Assembly (NCBI GenBank): GCA_965549355.1
Contig: CBEVGD010000002.1
Coordinates: forward strand, 1 to 41,254
Origin: M55B120 sp965549355
GTDB taxonomy: Bacteria; Actinomycetota; Humimicrobiia; Humimicrobiales; Humimicrobiaceae
DNA: 41,254 bases
Direction of reading: 5' to 3'
A program made the translations under genes and the position numbers. This document shows positions 23,701 to 32,065 of this stretch, piece by piece; position 1 is the stretch's first letter; each line of letters starts with the position of its first letter. Below the pieces are notes generated by a model. The model was not told the DNA's origin and did no database searches. It worked only from the letters and a program-made list of their open reading frames with translations.

Positions 23701-24918
23701 TTGGGGATCAACAGTTCAATTTTTTTAAAGAAAAAGATTGTACTGGGAATAACCGCTTCCATAGCTGCTTATAAGGCGGCTTATATATGCAGCAGATTAG
23801 TCAGGTCGGGCGCTCAGGTCATTCCAGTGATGACTTCCCGTGCCGCCAATTTCATAAATCCCATAACATTCAGTTCGCTTTCCGGCAATGAGACGATAAC
23901 GGGCCAGTTCAAGAACCAGGGCCGGATATATCATATTTCTCTCTCTCATAGCGCCGATGCATACCTTATAGCTCCCGCAAGCGCAGATATCATATGCAAG
24001 CTTGCCCATGGGGTATGCGATGATTTCCTGACAACTTCATCTCTCGCAGCAGCATGTCCGGTGCTTATAGCTCCGGCGATGAATGAAAGCATGTATCTGG
24101 ATCCTGTTGTCGCTGAAAGTATAAAAAAGCTTAAAAGCAGCGGGAAATACCGGATAGTGGGCCCCGCTAAAGGGGAGCTTGCATGCGGGGAAACCGGAGT
24201 GGGCAGGATGGAAGATGAAGACACTATAATCAAAAGGCTCTCACAGCTTCTGACAGTTTCAGAGGAGCTAAGCGGCAAAAAAGTAGTCATAACAGCAGGC
24301 GGGACAAGGGAATATATAGACATGGTAAGATATATATCAAATGCCTCAAGCGGCAAGATGGGCTACAGCCTTGCCCGGGAGGCATATTTTAGAGGTGCGC
24401 AGAAAGTCGTACTTATAAGCACCGTGAAGGAGAGGCCGGTCCCATACGGGGTCGAGGTCCATTATGTGGATAATACCGGACAGATGAAAGAAGCAGTGCT
24501 CGATCACAGCGGCGACGGGGATATAATAATAATGGCTGCGGCAGTTAGCGATATCGTGCCTCTGGAAAGGGATCCCGGTAAATTATCCAAAAGAGAAGGA
24601 CTGCTTTCACGGCTAAAATTTAAATTAAATGAAAACATTTTGGATATTCTTTCGACAAGTAAGAGGAAGGGCCAATTTCTCATAGGTTTTGCTGCTGAAA
24701 GCGGATATAATATTGAAAATGTCCTGAAGAAGTTTTCCGGCAAGAATATTGATATGATAATTGCAAATGACATATCCGGAAAAGATACGGCAATAGGAAG
24801 CGATTATAATGAGGTGGAGATAATAAGAAGCGGAAAAGATCCTGTAAGGATACCCAGAGACAGAAAGGCTGTGATAGCCAGGGGTATCTGGAATGAGATA
24901 ATCAAAGAAATTAATTAA
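23701..24918 (+). CDS. coaBC: Bifunctional phosphopantothenoylcysteine decarboxylase / phosphopantothenate-cysteine ligase
   Basis: This 405-residue protein carries out two steps of coenzyme A synthesis. The CoaC flavin domain (1-185) has GITASIAAYKA, SHSADAYLIAPASA, the PAMN motif and the active-site Cys in LACGETGVGRM. The CoaB domain begins at KKVVITAGGTREYIDMVR, followed by ISNASSGKMG and the NDISG region. The TTG start lies 2 nt after the rpoZ stop. The frame and length are normal. Confidence 0.95.
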   Translation: MGINSSIFLKKKIVLGITASIAAYKAAYICSRLVRSGAQVIPVMTSRAANFINPITFSSLSGNETITGQFKNQGRIYHISLSHSADAYLIAPASADIICKLAHGVCDDFLTTSSLAAACPVLIAPAMNESMYLDPVVAESIKKLKSSGKYRIVGPAKGELACGETGVGRMEDEDTIIKRLSQLLTVSEELSGKKVVITAGGTREYIDMVRYISNASSGKMGYSLAREAYFRGAQKVVLISTVKERPVPYGVEVHYVDNTGQMKEAVLDHSGDGDIIIMAAAVSDIVPLERDPGKLSKREGLLSRLKFKLNENILDILSTSKRKGQFLIGFAAESGYNIENVLKKFSGKNIDMIIANDISGKDTAIGSDYNEVEIIRSGKDPVRIPRDRKAVIARGIWNEIIKEIN

Positions 24919-24950
24919 TATTGGTGTAGAAAATATAGATTGGAGAGACA

Positions 24951-26156
24951 ATGTCAGGGAAAAGAAATTTTGTGTTTACATCAGAATCAGTCACAGAAGG
25001 TCATCCCGATAAGATGGCGGATCAAATATCAGATGCTATTCTTGATGCTATCATTGCCGATGATCCTCTTGCAAGGGTAGCCATTGAGACTCTGATAAAA
25101 ACAGGGATAGTAATTGTGGCAGGTGAAGTCACTACAAATACTTATGTCGAAATACCCGGGATAGTCAGGAATACGATAAAGGGAATCGGCTATACGAGAG
25201 CCAAATACGGTTTTGATTATGAGACCTGCGGAGTGATGGTATCGATAGGTAAACAGTCCTCCAATATTGCACAGGGCGTGAGCAAGGCTCTGGAATCAAG
25301 AGTCGGAAATGGATATGAAGATGAAATAGATACGCAGGGCGCAGGCGATCAGGGCATGATGTTCGGATATGCCTGTAATGAGACTGATGAATATATGCCT
25401 CTTCCAATAATGCTTGCACATAAGCTTGCACACAGGCTTTCTGAAGTAAGAAAAGCGGGGATACTTCCATACCTGAGGCCTGATGGCAAATCACAGGTCA
25501 GTATAAGATATGAGAATGACAGGCCGGTAGCGATCGAGACAATAGTGATCTCATCCCAGCATGCACCCAATATCGATATTGAGACACAGATAAAACCTGA
25601 TATAAAGGAATTTGTAATAAAGCCGATAATACCGGAAGAATATCTTTCCAGCGATTTCGATCTATTTGTGAATCCGACAGGGGAATTTACGATCGGCGGT
25701 CCGATGGGAGATGCAGGGCTGACCGGAAGGAAGATAATAGTAGATACATATGGCGGGACAGCAAGGCATGGAGGGGGAGCTTTTTCAGGAAAAGATCCTT
25801 CAAAAGTCGACCGTTCGGCAGCCTATGCTGCGAGATATGTAGCTAAGAACCTGGTTGCCGCCGGAGCAGCGGACAGACTGGAGCTTGAAGTAGCATATGC
25901 TATAGGAGTATCACATCCGGTATCTGTAATGGTGGAGACTTTCGGTACCGAAAAGGTAGATGCTAAGAAAATAGAAGAAGCCGTAAAAGAAATATTCGAC
26001 CTGCGTCCGGGTGCGATAATAAGAGATCTGGATCTGCTGCGTCCCATATACAAAAAGACTGCTGCCTATGGACATTTTGGAAGGCATGACAGGGACTTCA
26101 CATGGGAAAAACTGGACAGGGTGGATGCAGTTAAGGATTTTCTGGGACTTAAATAG
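24951..26156 (+). CDS. metK: S-adenosylmethionine synthase
   Basis: This 401-residue enzyme makes SAM from ATP and methionine. Signature stretches are SVTEGHPDKMADQISDAILD (metal and ATP binding), GAGDQGMMFGYAC, and GGAFSGKDPSKVDRSAAYAARYVAKN. All three domains are complete. The start follows TTGGAGAG. Location between coaBC and priA is as in many Actinobacteria. Confidence 0.97.
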   Translation: MSGKRNFVFTSESVTEGHPDKMADQISDAILDAIIADDPLARVAIETLIKTGIVIVAGEVTTNTYVEIPGIVRNTIKGIGYTRAKYGFDYETCGVMVSIGKQSSNIAQGVSKALESRVGNGYEDEIDTQGAGDQGMMFGYACNETDEYMPLPIMLAHKLAHRLSEVRKAGILPYLRPDGKSQVSIRYENDRPVAIETIVISSQHAPNIDIETQIKPDIKEFVIKPIIPEEYLSSDFDLFVNPTGEFTIGGPMGDAGLTGRKIIVDTYGGTARHGGGAFSGKDPSKVDRSAAYAARYVAKNLVAAGAADRLELEVAYAIGVSHPVSVMVETFGTEKVDAKKIEEAVKEIFDLRPGAIIRDLDLLRPIYKKTAAYGHFGRHDRDFTWEKLDRVDAVKDFLGLK

Positions 26157-26264
26157 CTTCTTTATGTAAGCTTTTATATAAACTTTATAGGAATAAATAG
26201 AGATTTTGCCATGCAATAAGGATATCCTGTTCTAAATCGGAAGGTTGGGCTAAAATTATATTTA

Positions 26265-28523
26265 ATGGAACCCGGGCATAAATATGCTGAAGTATATATC
26301 GATATAAGGTCACTGAGTGTCGACCATCCTTTTGATTATATGATACCTCCCGAGATGCTGGATTCGATAAGGACGGGCAGTGTTGTTATCGTACCTGTTT
26401 CGAACCGTAAAGAGATCGGATATGTGGTAAGAGTAAAAGATAAGTCCGCGGTACCCGCGGGCGCGCTCAAAGAGATAGCCGGGCTTGCTCCTGTTTCCCC
26501 CGTTTTTGACGCACAGACGCTCAAACTTGCCATGTGGATGAGCAAATACTATATCCAGCCCCTGACCAGCGTATTAAGGCTATTTCTTCCCCCCGGCAGA
26601 AAGAATAAGAGAGCCCTTCAAAAGAAGGGACAGGGCTATAAATACAGGACAATGATAGAAATCGATAAAAGCGCCTATGGCAAAGTCATAAATGATCCGG
26701 AATGGAAGAGGAGCAAAGCTCAAAAAAGAATATTGGACATGCTTGACCGGAGAGACAGCGGGACGATGGAAAAAGCTATACTGCTAAAGGACTCTTCCAG
26801 CGGCTCCATAAAAAAACTTATTGAAAAGGGGCTCGTAAAGCAAAACAAGCAAAGAGTAAGGCGGGATTTTAGATACGGCAGCCTTCCGGGGGGCAGCGGT
26901 ACGGATATTATCTTGAATCAGTATCAAAGAAAGTGCATCGATCTGGTAGAGAATAGCCTTAAGAAAGGGGAAAGCCGGAAATTCCTGGTACAGGGAGTCA
27001 CCGGCAGCGGCAAGACCGAGATATATATGAATATCTGCAAGAAGGTCATATTAAGCGATAGGAGGGCATTAATACTGGTGCCGGAGATATCCCTTACACC
27101 CCAGCTCTTTTCGAGATTTGAAAAAATGTTTGGCCGCGAGGTAGCGGTCTATCACTCCCATATGAGCGATGGAGAAAGATATGATAAATGGATGGAAATA
27201 CTTGAAGGGGAAGTAAGGCTCGTCATCGGCACAAGGTCCGCTTTGTTCACTCCGATCAAAGATATAGGGATAATAATAATAGATGAGGAGCACGATCCAT
27301 CTTATAAGGAAGGATCCATGGTCAGGTATAATACGCGGGACGTGGCAGCAAGGCTCTCAGAAATAAAAAATATACCGCTTTTAATGGGAAGCGCCACGCC
27401 ATCCGTCACTACAAGATATATGGTAGATAATAGAAAGGATTATACGCTGCTGAGGGTCCCGGTCAGGGCCCGGAGTTCAAAAAAGGTGAAAAGACAGGTC
27501 GTGGACCTGCGGACCATAGACAGGAAAAAGGAAGATGAATTTATAACTCCGGCGCTTCATAAGGCAATAAGAGAAGAGCTCGAGAAGGATAATAAAGTAA
27601 TAATATTTATAAATCGGCGGGGTTTTTCAAATTTTGTGGTTTGCACCGGATGCGGCAATGTTCCCGAATGTCCGGCCTGCGAACTTTCATATAATTACCA
27701 CCGCGACAGCGGTAAGCTTATATGCCATCACTGCGGCAGGGAAGAAAAATATACAGGTGTCTGCAGACAGTGTCAGACGGCAAATCTTTTTCTCGCAGGA
27801 AGCGGCATACAGAGAGTAGAGGAAAAGATAAGGGCCAGATTCGGGGATGTCCCCATATATAGAATGGATTCGGATATCACCAAAAAGAAGAAATCACATC
27901 AGGATATAATCGGAGGTTTTTCCGCCCCGGGAAGAGCTATGATGATAGGGACGCAGATGATAGCCAAGGGCCTTGATATAGAGGATGTCACTCTTGTGGG
28001 TGTGATAAACTGCGACGGGATGTTTTCACTGCCGGATTACCATATGAATGAAAGAGCATATCAGCTGATAACGCAGGTAGCTGGAAGAGCAGGAAGAAAG
28101 GACAAGGAAGGCAGGGTCATAATACAGACCTATAGGCCGGATGCGGGGGTTATCGCACATCTTATGGATGAAGATTATGAAAAGTTCTATAGAGAAGAGC
28201 TTGAGAGCAGGAGAGAGCTTTCCTACCCTCCTTTTTCAAATCTTGTAAATATAATAATATCGGGCCATAATGCATTGGCGGTAAAGGATGAGGCAAAAAA
28301 ATTACTGGATAAAATAAATAAAGATATTAAAATAAATACTGATATACTGGGACCGGCTCAGGCACCTTTTTATAAGATAAATAAGTTTTACCGCTGGCAT
28401 ATACTTTTAAAGACAAAAGAAATAGACAGTCTCACCCGGGAGCTGGGAGAGCTGCTCAAAAGCTATAGGAAGAATAAGGATATAAGGCTCATAATAGATA
28501 TCGACCCGGAATGGATACTATGA
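26265..28523 (+). CDS. priA: Primosomal protein N' (PriA helicase)
   Basis: This 752-residue replication-restart helicase has an N-terminal fork-binding domain, a helicase core with Walker A GVTGSGKT at 244-251 and DEEHD at 340-344, and an intact zinc region. Eight cysteines run from CTGCGNVPECPAC to CHHCG and CRQC. Motif VI-like QVAGRAGR is present. Many well-known actinobacterial PriA proteins have lost helicase motifs, but this one has not. A poorly spaced ribosome site and TAAAAT at 26251-26256, 8 nt before the ATG, hint at a leaderless transcript. Confidence 0.95.
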   Translation: MEPGHKYAEVYIDIRSLSVDHPFDYMIPPEMLDSIRTGSVVIVPVSNRKEIGYVVRVKDKSAVPAGALKEIAGLAPVSPVFDAQTLKLAMWMSKYYIQPLTSVLRLFLPPGRKNKRALQKKGQGYKYRTMIEIDKSAYGKVINDPEWKRSKAQKRILDMLDRRDSGTMEKAILLKDSSSGSIKKLIEKGLVKQNKQRVRRDFRYGSLPGGSGTDIILNQYQRKCIDLVENSLKKGESRKFLVQGVTGSGKTEIYMNICKKVILSDRRALILVPEISLTPQLFSRFEKMFGREVAVYHSHMSDGERYDKWMEILEGEVRLVIGTRSALFTPIKDIGIIIIDEEHDPSYKEGSMVRYNTRDVAARLSEIKNIPLLMGSATPSVTTRYMVDNRKDYTLLRVPVRARSSKKVKRQVVDLRTIDRKKEDEFITPALHKAIREELEKDNKVIIFINRRGFSNFVVCTGCGNVPECPACELSYNYHRDSGKLICHHCGREEKYTGVCRQCQTANLFLAGSGIQRVEEKIRARFGDVPIYRMDSDITKKKKSHQDIIGGFSAPGRAMMIGTQMIAKGLDIEDVTLVGVINCDGMFSLPDYHMNERAYQLITQVAGRAGRKDKEGRVIIQTYRPDAGVIAHLMDEDYEKFYREELESRRELSYPPFSNLVNIIISGHNALAVKDEAKKLLDKINKDIKINTDILGPAQAPFYKINKFYRWHILLKTKEIDSLTRELGELLKSYRKNKDIRLIIDIDPEWIL

Positions 28524-28536
28524 ACAGGAGAGGGAC

Positions 28537-29028
28537 ATGGCAATAAAGCAAGTAAGAAAGATCGGAGATCCGGTTCTGAGAGAGACTTCAAGTGAAGTAG
28601 AAAAAATAGACCGGAATATGCTAGACCTGGTCAAAAACATGCTTGATACCCTCCAGGATGAAGGAGGAGTAGGGCTGGCTGCCCCGCAGATAGGCATAAA
28701 AAAGAGGGTAATAATAGTGCGGTTTGAAGATAAAGTACAGACTTATGTCAATCCTGAGATAGAGGTCATGGGCAATGAAATGAATGAAGACGATGAAGGG
28801 TGTCTGTCCATATATTCAATCCAGGGTTTTCGGGTCAAAAGATATTCAAAAATAAAGGTAAAGGCTGGCGATCTCAGGGGGAGATCTGTGGAATTTATAG
28901 CAGAGGATCTCCTTGCGAGGATAATCCAGCATGAAGTGGATCATCTAAACGGCAAACTGTTTATTGACCATCTCGATGCAGATTCAAAGATGGAGCTTCT
29001 AAAAAAGATTGATGAGATCACTTCATAA
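28537..29028 (+). CDS. def: Peptide deformylase
   Basis: This 163-residue metalloenzyme removes the formyl group from new N-termini. All three motifs are present: GVGLAAPQIG, EGCLS with the metal-binding Cys, and HEVDHLNG with the two metal-binding His and catalytic Glu. Motif 2 continues as EGCLSIYSIQG instead of the usual Pro after Ser-x. It is followed by fmt, its functional partner. AACAGGAGAGGG precedes the ATG. Confidence 0.96.
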   Translation: MAIKQVRKIGDPVLRETSSEVEKIDRNMLDLVKNMLDTLQDEGGVGLAAPQIGIKKRVIIVRFEDKVQTYVNPEIEVMGNEMNEDDEGCLSIYSIQGFRVKRYSKIKVKAGDLRGRSVEFIAEDLLARIIQHEVDHLNGKLFIDHLDADSKMELLKKIDEITS

Positions 29029-29071
29029 AATTATTTTTTAAACCATCTTTTAAGAATAAGGAGATAATATA

Positions 29072-30010
29072 TTGAAAATAGCATATATAGGCTCTTCTGA
29101 GTTCTCGGTGCCTTTCCTTGAAAAGATAGATGATTCGCGCCATGAAGTGACAGGGGTCTTCACATATAAGGATAAGAAAAAAGGAAGGGGCAGAAAACTG
29201 CTGTCAAATCCTGTGAAGAAATGTGCAGCAAGCAGGGGGATTCCGGTTCATGAGATCTCAGAATGCGGCACTGTCTTCATGGAGAAGCTTTCAGCGGTTC
29301 CGTTTGACTATGCGGTAGTAGTGTCTTTCGGGATGATACTCCCGGCGGAAGTATTTAAAAGATGGCCGCAGTCCTGGCTCAATGTCCATCCATCTATGCT
29401 GCCTGCCTATAGAGGTCCGTCTCCGATGATAAGCGCTCTTCTTGAAGGGGCAGCTGTTACCGGAGTGACCATAAATGAGGTAGTATATGAAGTGGATACC
29501 GGCAGGATCTTTGCCCAAAAAGGCTTCAGTATAGCCGATTCTGATAATCTGGATGATCTTGAGAAAAAGGCGGTAAAGTTCGGGGCTCCTCTTCTTATTA
29601 ATGTGCTTGATCTAATTGAGGACACCGGGTATGAGCCCCGCCCCCAGGGAAACAGGGGGATCACCTATACAAGAAAAATCACTGCCGGCGACCTCAGGAT
29701 AGACTGGTCAGGAAAAGCTGCAGAAATAGTAAACAGAATAAGGGCCCTCTCAACAAAGCCGGGCGCCTATACGGAATATAGGGACGGGAAGATAAAAATA
29801 CTGAGGGCATCTGTTATTGCAAAAGGCAAAAAGGGCGCTTCTGCGGGGGAAATAATCTATGCTGATAAAAATGAAGGGCTCATAGTGAATTGCGGCGGAG
29901 GCGGGGCAGTAAGTATTGAAGTGCTTCAGCCGCAGGGGAAAAAGACGATGGATCATAAAAGCTTTATAAATGGATATGGACCCGAAACAGGTTCTATTAT
30001 GGGAAAGTAA
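29072..30010 (+). CDS. fmt: Methionyl-tRNA formyltransferase
   Basis: This 312-residue enzyme formylates initiator Met-tRNA. The N-terminal formyltransferase fold starts MKIAYIGSSEFSVPFL and includes LNVHPSMLPAYRGPSPM, the folate-site HxSLLP-like segment. The C-terminal OB-like domain starts near residue 205. The TTG start follows AAGGAGAT at good spacing. Six nt separate it from rsmB. Confidence 0.95.
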   Translation: MKIAYIGSSEFSVPFLEKIDDSRHEVTGVFTYKDKKKGRGRKLLSNPVKKCAASRGIPVHEISECGTVFMEKLSAVPFDYAVVVSFGMILPAEVFKRWPQSWLNVHPSMLPAYRGPSPMISALLEGAAVTGVTINEVVYEVDTGRIFAQKGFSIADSDNLDDLEKKAVKFGAPLLINVLDLIEDTGYEPRPQGNRGITYTRKITAGDLRIDWSGKAAEIVNRIRALSTKPGAYTEYRDGKIKILRASVIAKGKKGASAGEIIYADKNEGLIVNCGGGGAVSIEVLQPQGKKTMDHKSFINGYGPETGSIMGK

Positions 30011-30015
30011 AAAAA

Positions 30016-31512
30016 ATGAGTACAGGAAAAATAAATCCCCGGGCAGCGGCTCTGGATATACTGAACCGCTACTTCAAAAAAGACAGTTCACTTAAAGAAC
30101 TTATTTCAGAGAGTCTGGAGAGATTGAACTATTCCAGCCTTGACCGCAGATTTATTTTTAATATTGTCAAAGGGACAGTCAGATATGTATTAAGGTCCGA
30201 CTTTATTATATCAAATTTATCAAATAGAAAAACTTCCAATATCGAACCGGGCATACTTAATATACTGAGGATGGGTATCTATCAATTTCATTTCATGGAC
30301 AGAGTTCCTGCATACTCGATCGTAAATGAGAGCGTGAAACTTGCAAAAGATGTTAATAGAGCTGCTTCCGGCTTTGTGAATGCGGTGATGCGCAGGGCAT
30401 CGGAAATAGACGATCCGGATAAGTATCTTATAGATATGCTTCGAAAGCAGAAAGCCGGAGACGAAAAGAAACTATCGGTCATTCACTCATTTCCGGAATG
30501 GATGATTAAATACTGGACGGGTTATTTTAAAAAAGAAAAAACCGCCCGTATCTGCGCCCGGCTTAACCAAATCCCCGGATTCTATATTAGAATAAATATG
30601 GACAGGTATATAGAAAAAATAGGTGCAGATGATCCAGTGGAATGTACATATGCCGGAATCCTGGATGGACTTAAAAATATAAAGGCAGAACCGGCCGGAT
30701 TAGCTGCCGGCGGTATTGGCAGACTTGAGGGGGGCTTCCGGAAAGTATTTGAACCGGCAGCTTCAAGATACTTAAAAAAGGGACAGCCGGTATTTAAGGA
30801 AGCTGCCCTGATCTCATCGGCTATGGGGCTTGAAAAGGAAAAGCTGTATAGAGATGGCATTATCAGCGTACAGGACATTTCATCTCAGATGGCCATAAAA
30901 TATTTCCTTGAACCGGGGCCGGAAGAAAAGATACTTGACTGCTGCGCCGCACCCGGGGGAAAGGCGTCATTTGCGGCACAGCTTATGAAAAACAGCGGAT
31001 ATGTACTGGCAGTAGATAAAAGTACGGAGAAAATAAAGATCCTTTCAGAAAATCTGAAAAGGCTGGGATCAAAAAATGTGGACACTCTTCTTTCGGATTC
31101 TTCCATGCCTGGATTTCTCGACAGGATGAAAAACGATTATTTGGATTATTTTGACAGCATTATTGTTGATGCTCCCTGCAGCGCACTGGGGACTATAGCA
31201 AAAAATCCCGGGGCCAAATATAATAAAAATTTTAATGACATAGAGAGGCTTTCAGATCTGGCACTGGACATAATGACTGCCTGCGATCCCTATCTGAAAA
31301 AAGGCGGCAGGATGCTTTTCTATACATGTACCATATCCCCGGTAGAAAACGGACAAACAGTAAGGCGCTTTTTAGATTTGCTAAAAGGCAGATATGCAGT
31401 AGCCGAAAATATTGATACTGCAGGTAATCCTGTAAAAATGGAAATGGAGATAATGCCGTATTACCTTGAAAGCGAAGGCGGATATTTTTGTGTCCTCAAA
31501 AAGAAGGTCTAA
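30016..31512 (+). CDS. rsmB: 16S rRNA (cytosine-967-C5) methyltransferase
   Basis: This 498-residue protein has an N-terminal NusB-like RNA-binding domain (about 5-140) and a C-terminal SAM-dependent domain. The SAM site is ILDCCAAPGGKASFAAQ, and two cysteines occur at VDAPCSALGT (catalytic motif IV) and YTCTISPVENG (motif VI). Length is slightly above typical. A run of about 60 residues between the two domains (KAEPAGLAAGGIGRLEGG) looks like a linker. It ends the metK-to-rsmB cluster, converging on rpmB. Confidence 0.94.
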   Translation: MSTGKINPRAAALDILNRYFKKDSSLKELISESLERLNYSSLDRRFIFNIVKGTVRYVLRSDFIISNLSNRKTSNIEPGILNILRMGIYQFHFMDRVPAYSIVNESVKLAKDVNRAASGFVNAVMRRASEIDDPDKYLIDMLRKQKAGDEKKLSVIHSFPEWMIKYWTGYFKKEKTARICARLNQIPGFYIRINMDRYIEKIGADDPVECTYAGILDGLKNIKAEPAGLAAGGIGRLEGGFRKVFEPAASRYLKKGQPVFKEAALISSAMGLEKEKLYRDGIISVQDISSQMAIKYFLEPGPEEKILDCCAAPGGKASFAAQLMKNSGYVLAVDKSTEKIKILSENLKRLGSKNVDTLLSDSSMPGFLDRMKNDYLDYFDSIIVDAPCSALGTIAKNPGAKYNKNFNDIERLSDLALDIMTACDPYLKKGGRMLFYTCTISPVENGQTVRRFLDLLKGRYAVAENIDTAGNPVKMEMEIMPYYLESEGGYFCVLKKKV

Positions 31513-31520
31513 AAATAAGC

Positions 31521-31549
31521 AAGTAAAGGTCAGACTACTTTCTTTACTT
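31521..31549. terminator. Possible bidirectional hairpin between rsmB and rpmB
   Basis: AAGTAAAG at 31521-31528 is an inverted copy of CTTTACTT at 31542-31549. The hairpin lies at the convergent 3' ends and overlaps the last codons of rpmB. It is weak, with no proper T-run. Confidence 0.3.
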
Positions 31550-31721
31550 TATTTGCCTTAAGGCAGTTGGTGCAGATATGTATATTTTTTACTTTCCCGT
31601 TTATCTCCACTCTTGCTTTCTGTATATTAGGTTTAAATACTCTTCTTGTCTTTTTATGTGAATGGCTCACATTATTTCCAAACATCGGCTTTTTCCCGCA
31701 AATATCACACATCCTTGACAT
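31530..31721 (-). CDS. rpmB: Ribosomal protein bL28
   Basis: This 63-residue protein has the bL28 signature MCDICGKKPMFGNNVSHSHKKTRR and a C-terminal CTNC. The two Cys pairs (CDIC and CTNC) indicate the zinc-binding form. It is read from the minus strand, alone between rsmB and fakA, with GAGAGAGA before its ATG. The divergent placement opposite fakA is common in bacteria. Confidence 0.96.
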   Translation of the reverse strand: MSRMCDICGKKPMFGNNVSHSHKKTRRVFKPNIQKARVEINGKVKNIHICTNCLKANKVKKVV

Positions 31722-31965
31722 TTTTCTCTCTCTTTTCTATATATTTTACTTATCTACTTAAAAATATTCCGGTAGAATAAATAGTTATTTTTTAAAAATT
31801 TTGGTAAGTTATAAAAACTCAAGGAATATTATCACTTTATTTTATTATTTTCAAGAAAAAGCCGGCAGGGTTGGCAAAGTAAAATGACAGCTAAAATATG
31901 AGAAGGACCGATATGCTGACATTATTAATAAATTGATATAAAAAGGGAAACTATTAATAAAGGAA
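31722..31965. other. Divergent intergenic stretch between rpmB and fakA
   Basis: AT-rich and without a supported coding frame. It should contain the rpmB promoter on the minus strand, but no convincing pair of hexamers was found. The control sites for fakA follow at 31966-32029. Confidence 0.4.
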
Positions 31966-32007
31966 TTAGTCAGTTATAAATGACTAAAAGAATATACTTG
32001 TTATAAT
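31966..32007 (+). promoter_or_regulatory. fakA promoter with overlapping dyad operator
   Basis: TTAGTCA at 31966-31972 and TGACTAA at 31981-31987 form an exact inverted repeat with an 8-nt spacer. The right arm contains the -35-like ATGACT (31980-31985), 16 bp before TATAAT at 32002-32007. A protein on the dyad would block or direct RNA polymerase. The regulator is unknown. Confidence 0.5.
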
Positions 32008-32009
32008 AT

Positions 32010-32029
32010 CGGGAGCCTGTCCGGGAACT
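32010..32029 (-). repeat. Dispersed 20-bp repeat, copy B, at the predicted fakA start site
   Basis: Read on the minus strand this is AGTTCCCGGACAGGCTCCCG, identical in 19 of 20 bases to copy A at 11295-11314 and in 18 of 20 to copy C at 39015-39034. It covers the position where transcription from TATAAT at 32002 should begin. Confidence 0.6.
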
Positions 32030-32065
32030 ATTTGAAAAACTATTATTAATAATGGTGGGTCATAT

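Noticed and set aside
31567..31761. Plus-strand 64-codon hydrophobic frame opposite rpmB
   Set aside because: The minus strand encodes bL28 with both zinc Cys pairs; the plus frame is its shadow.
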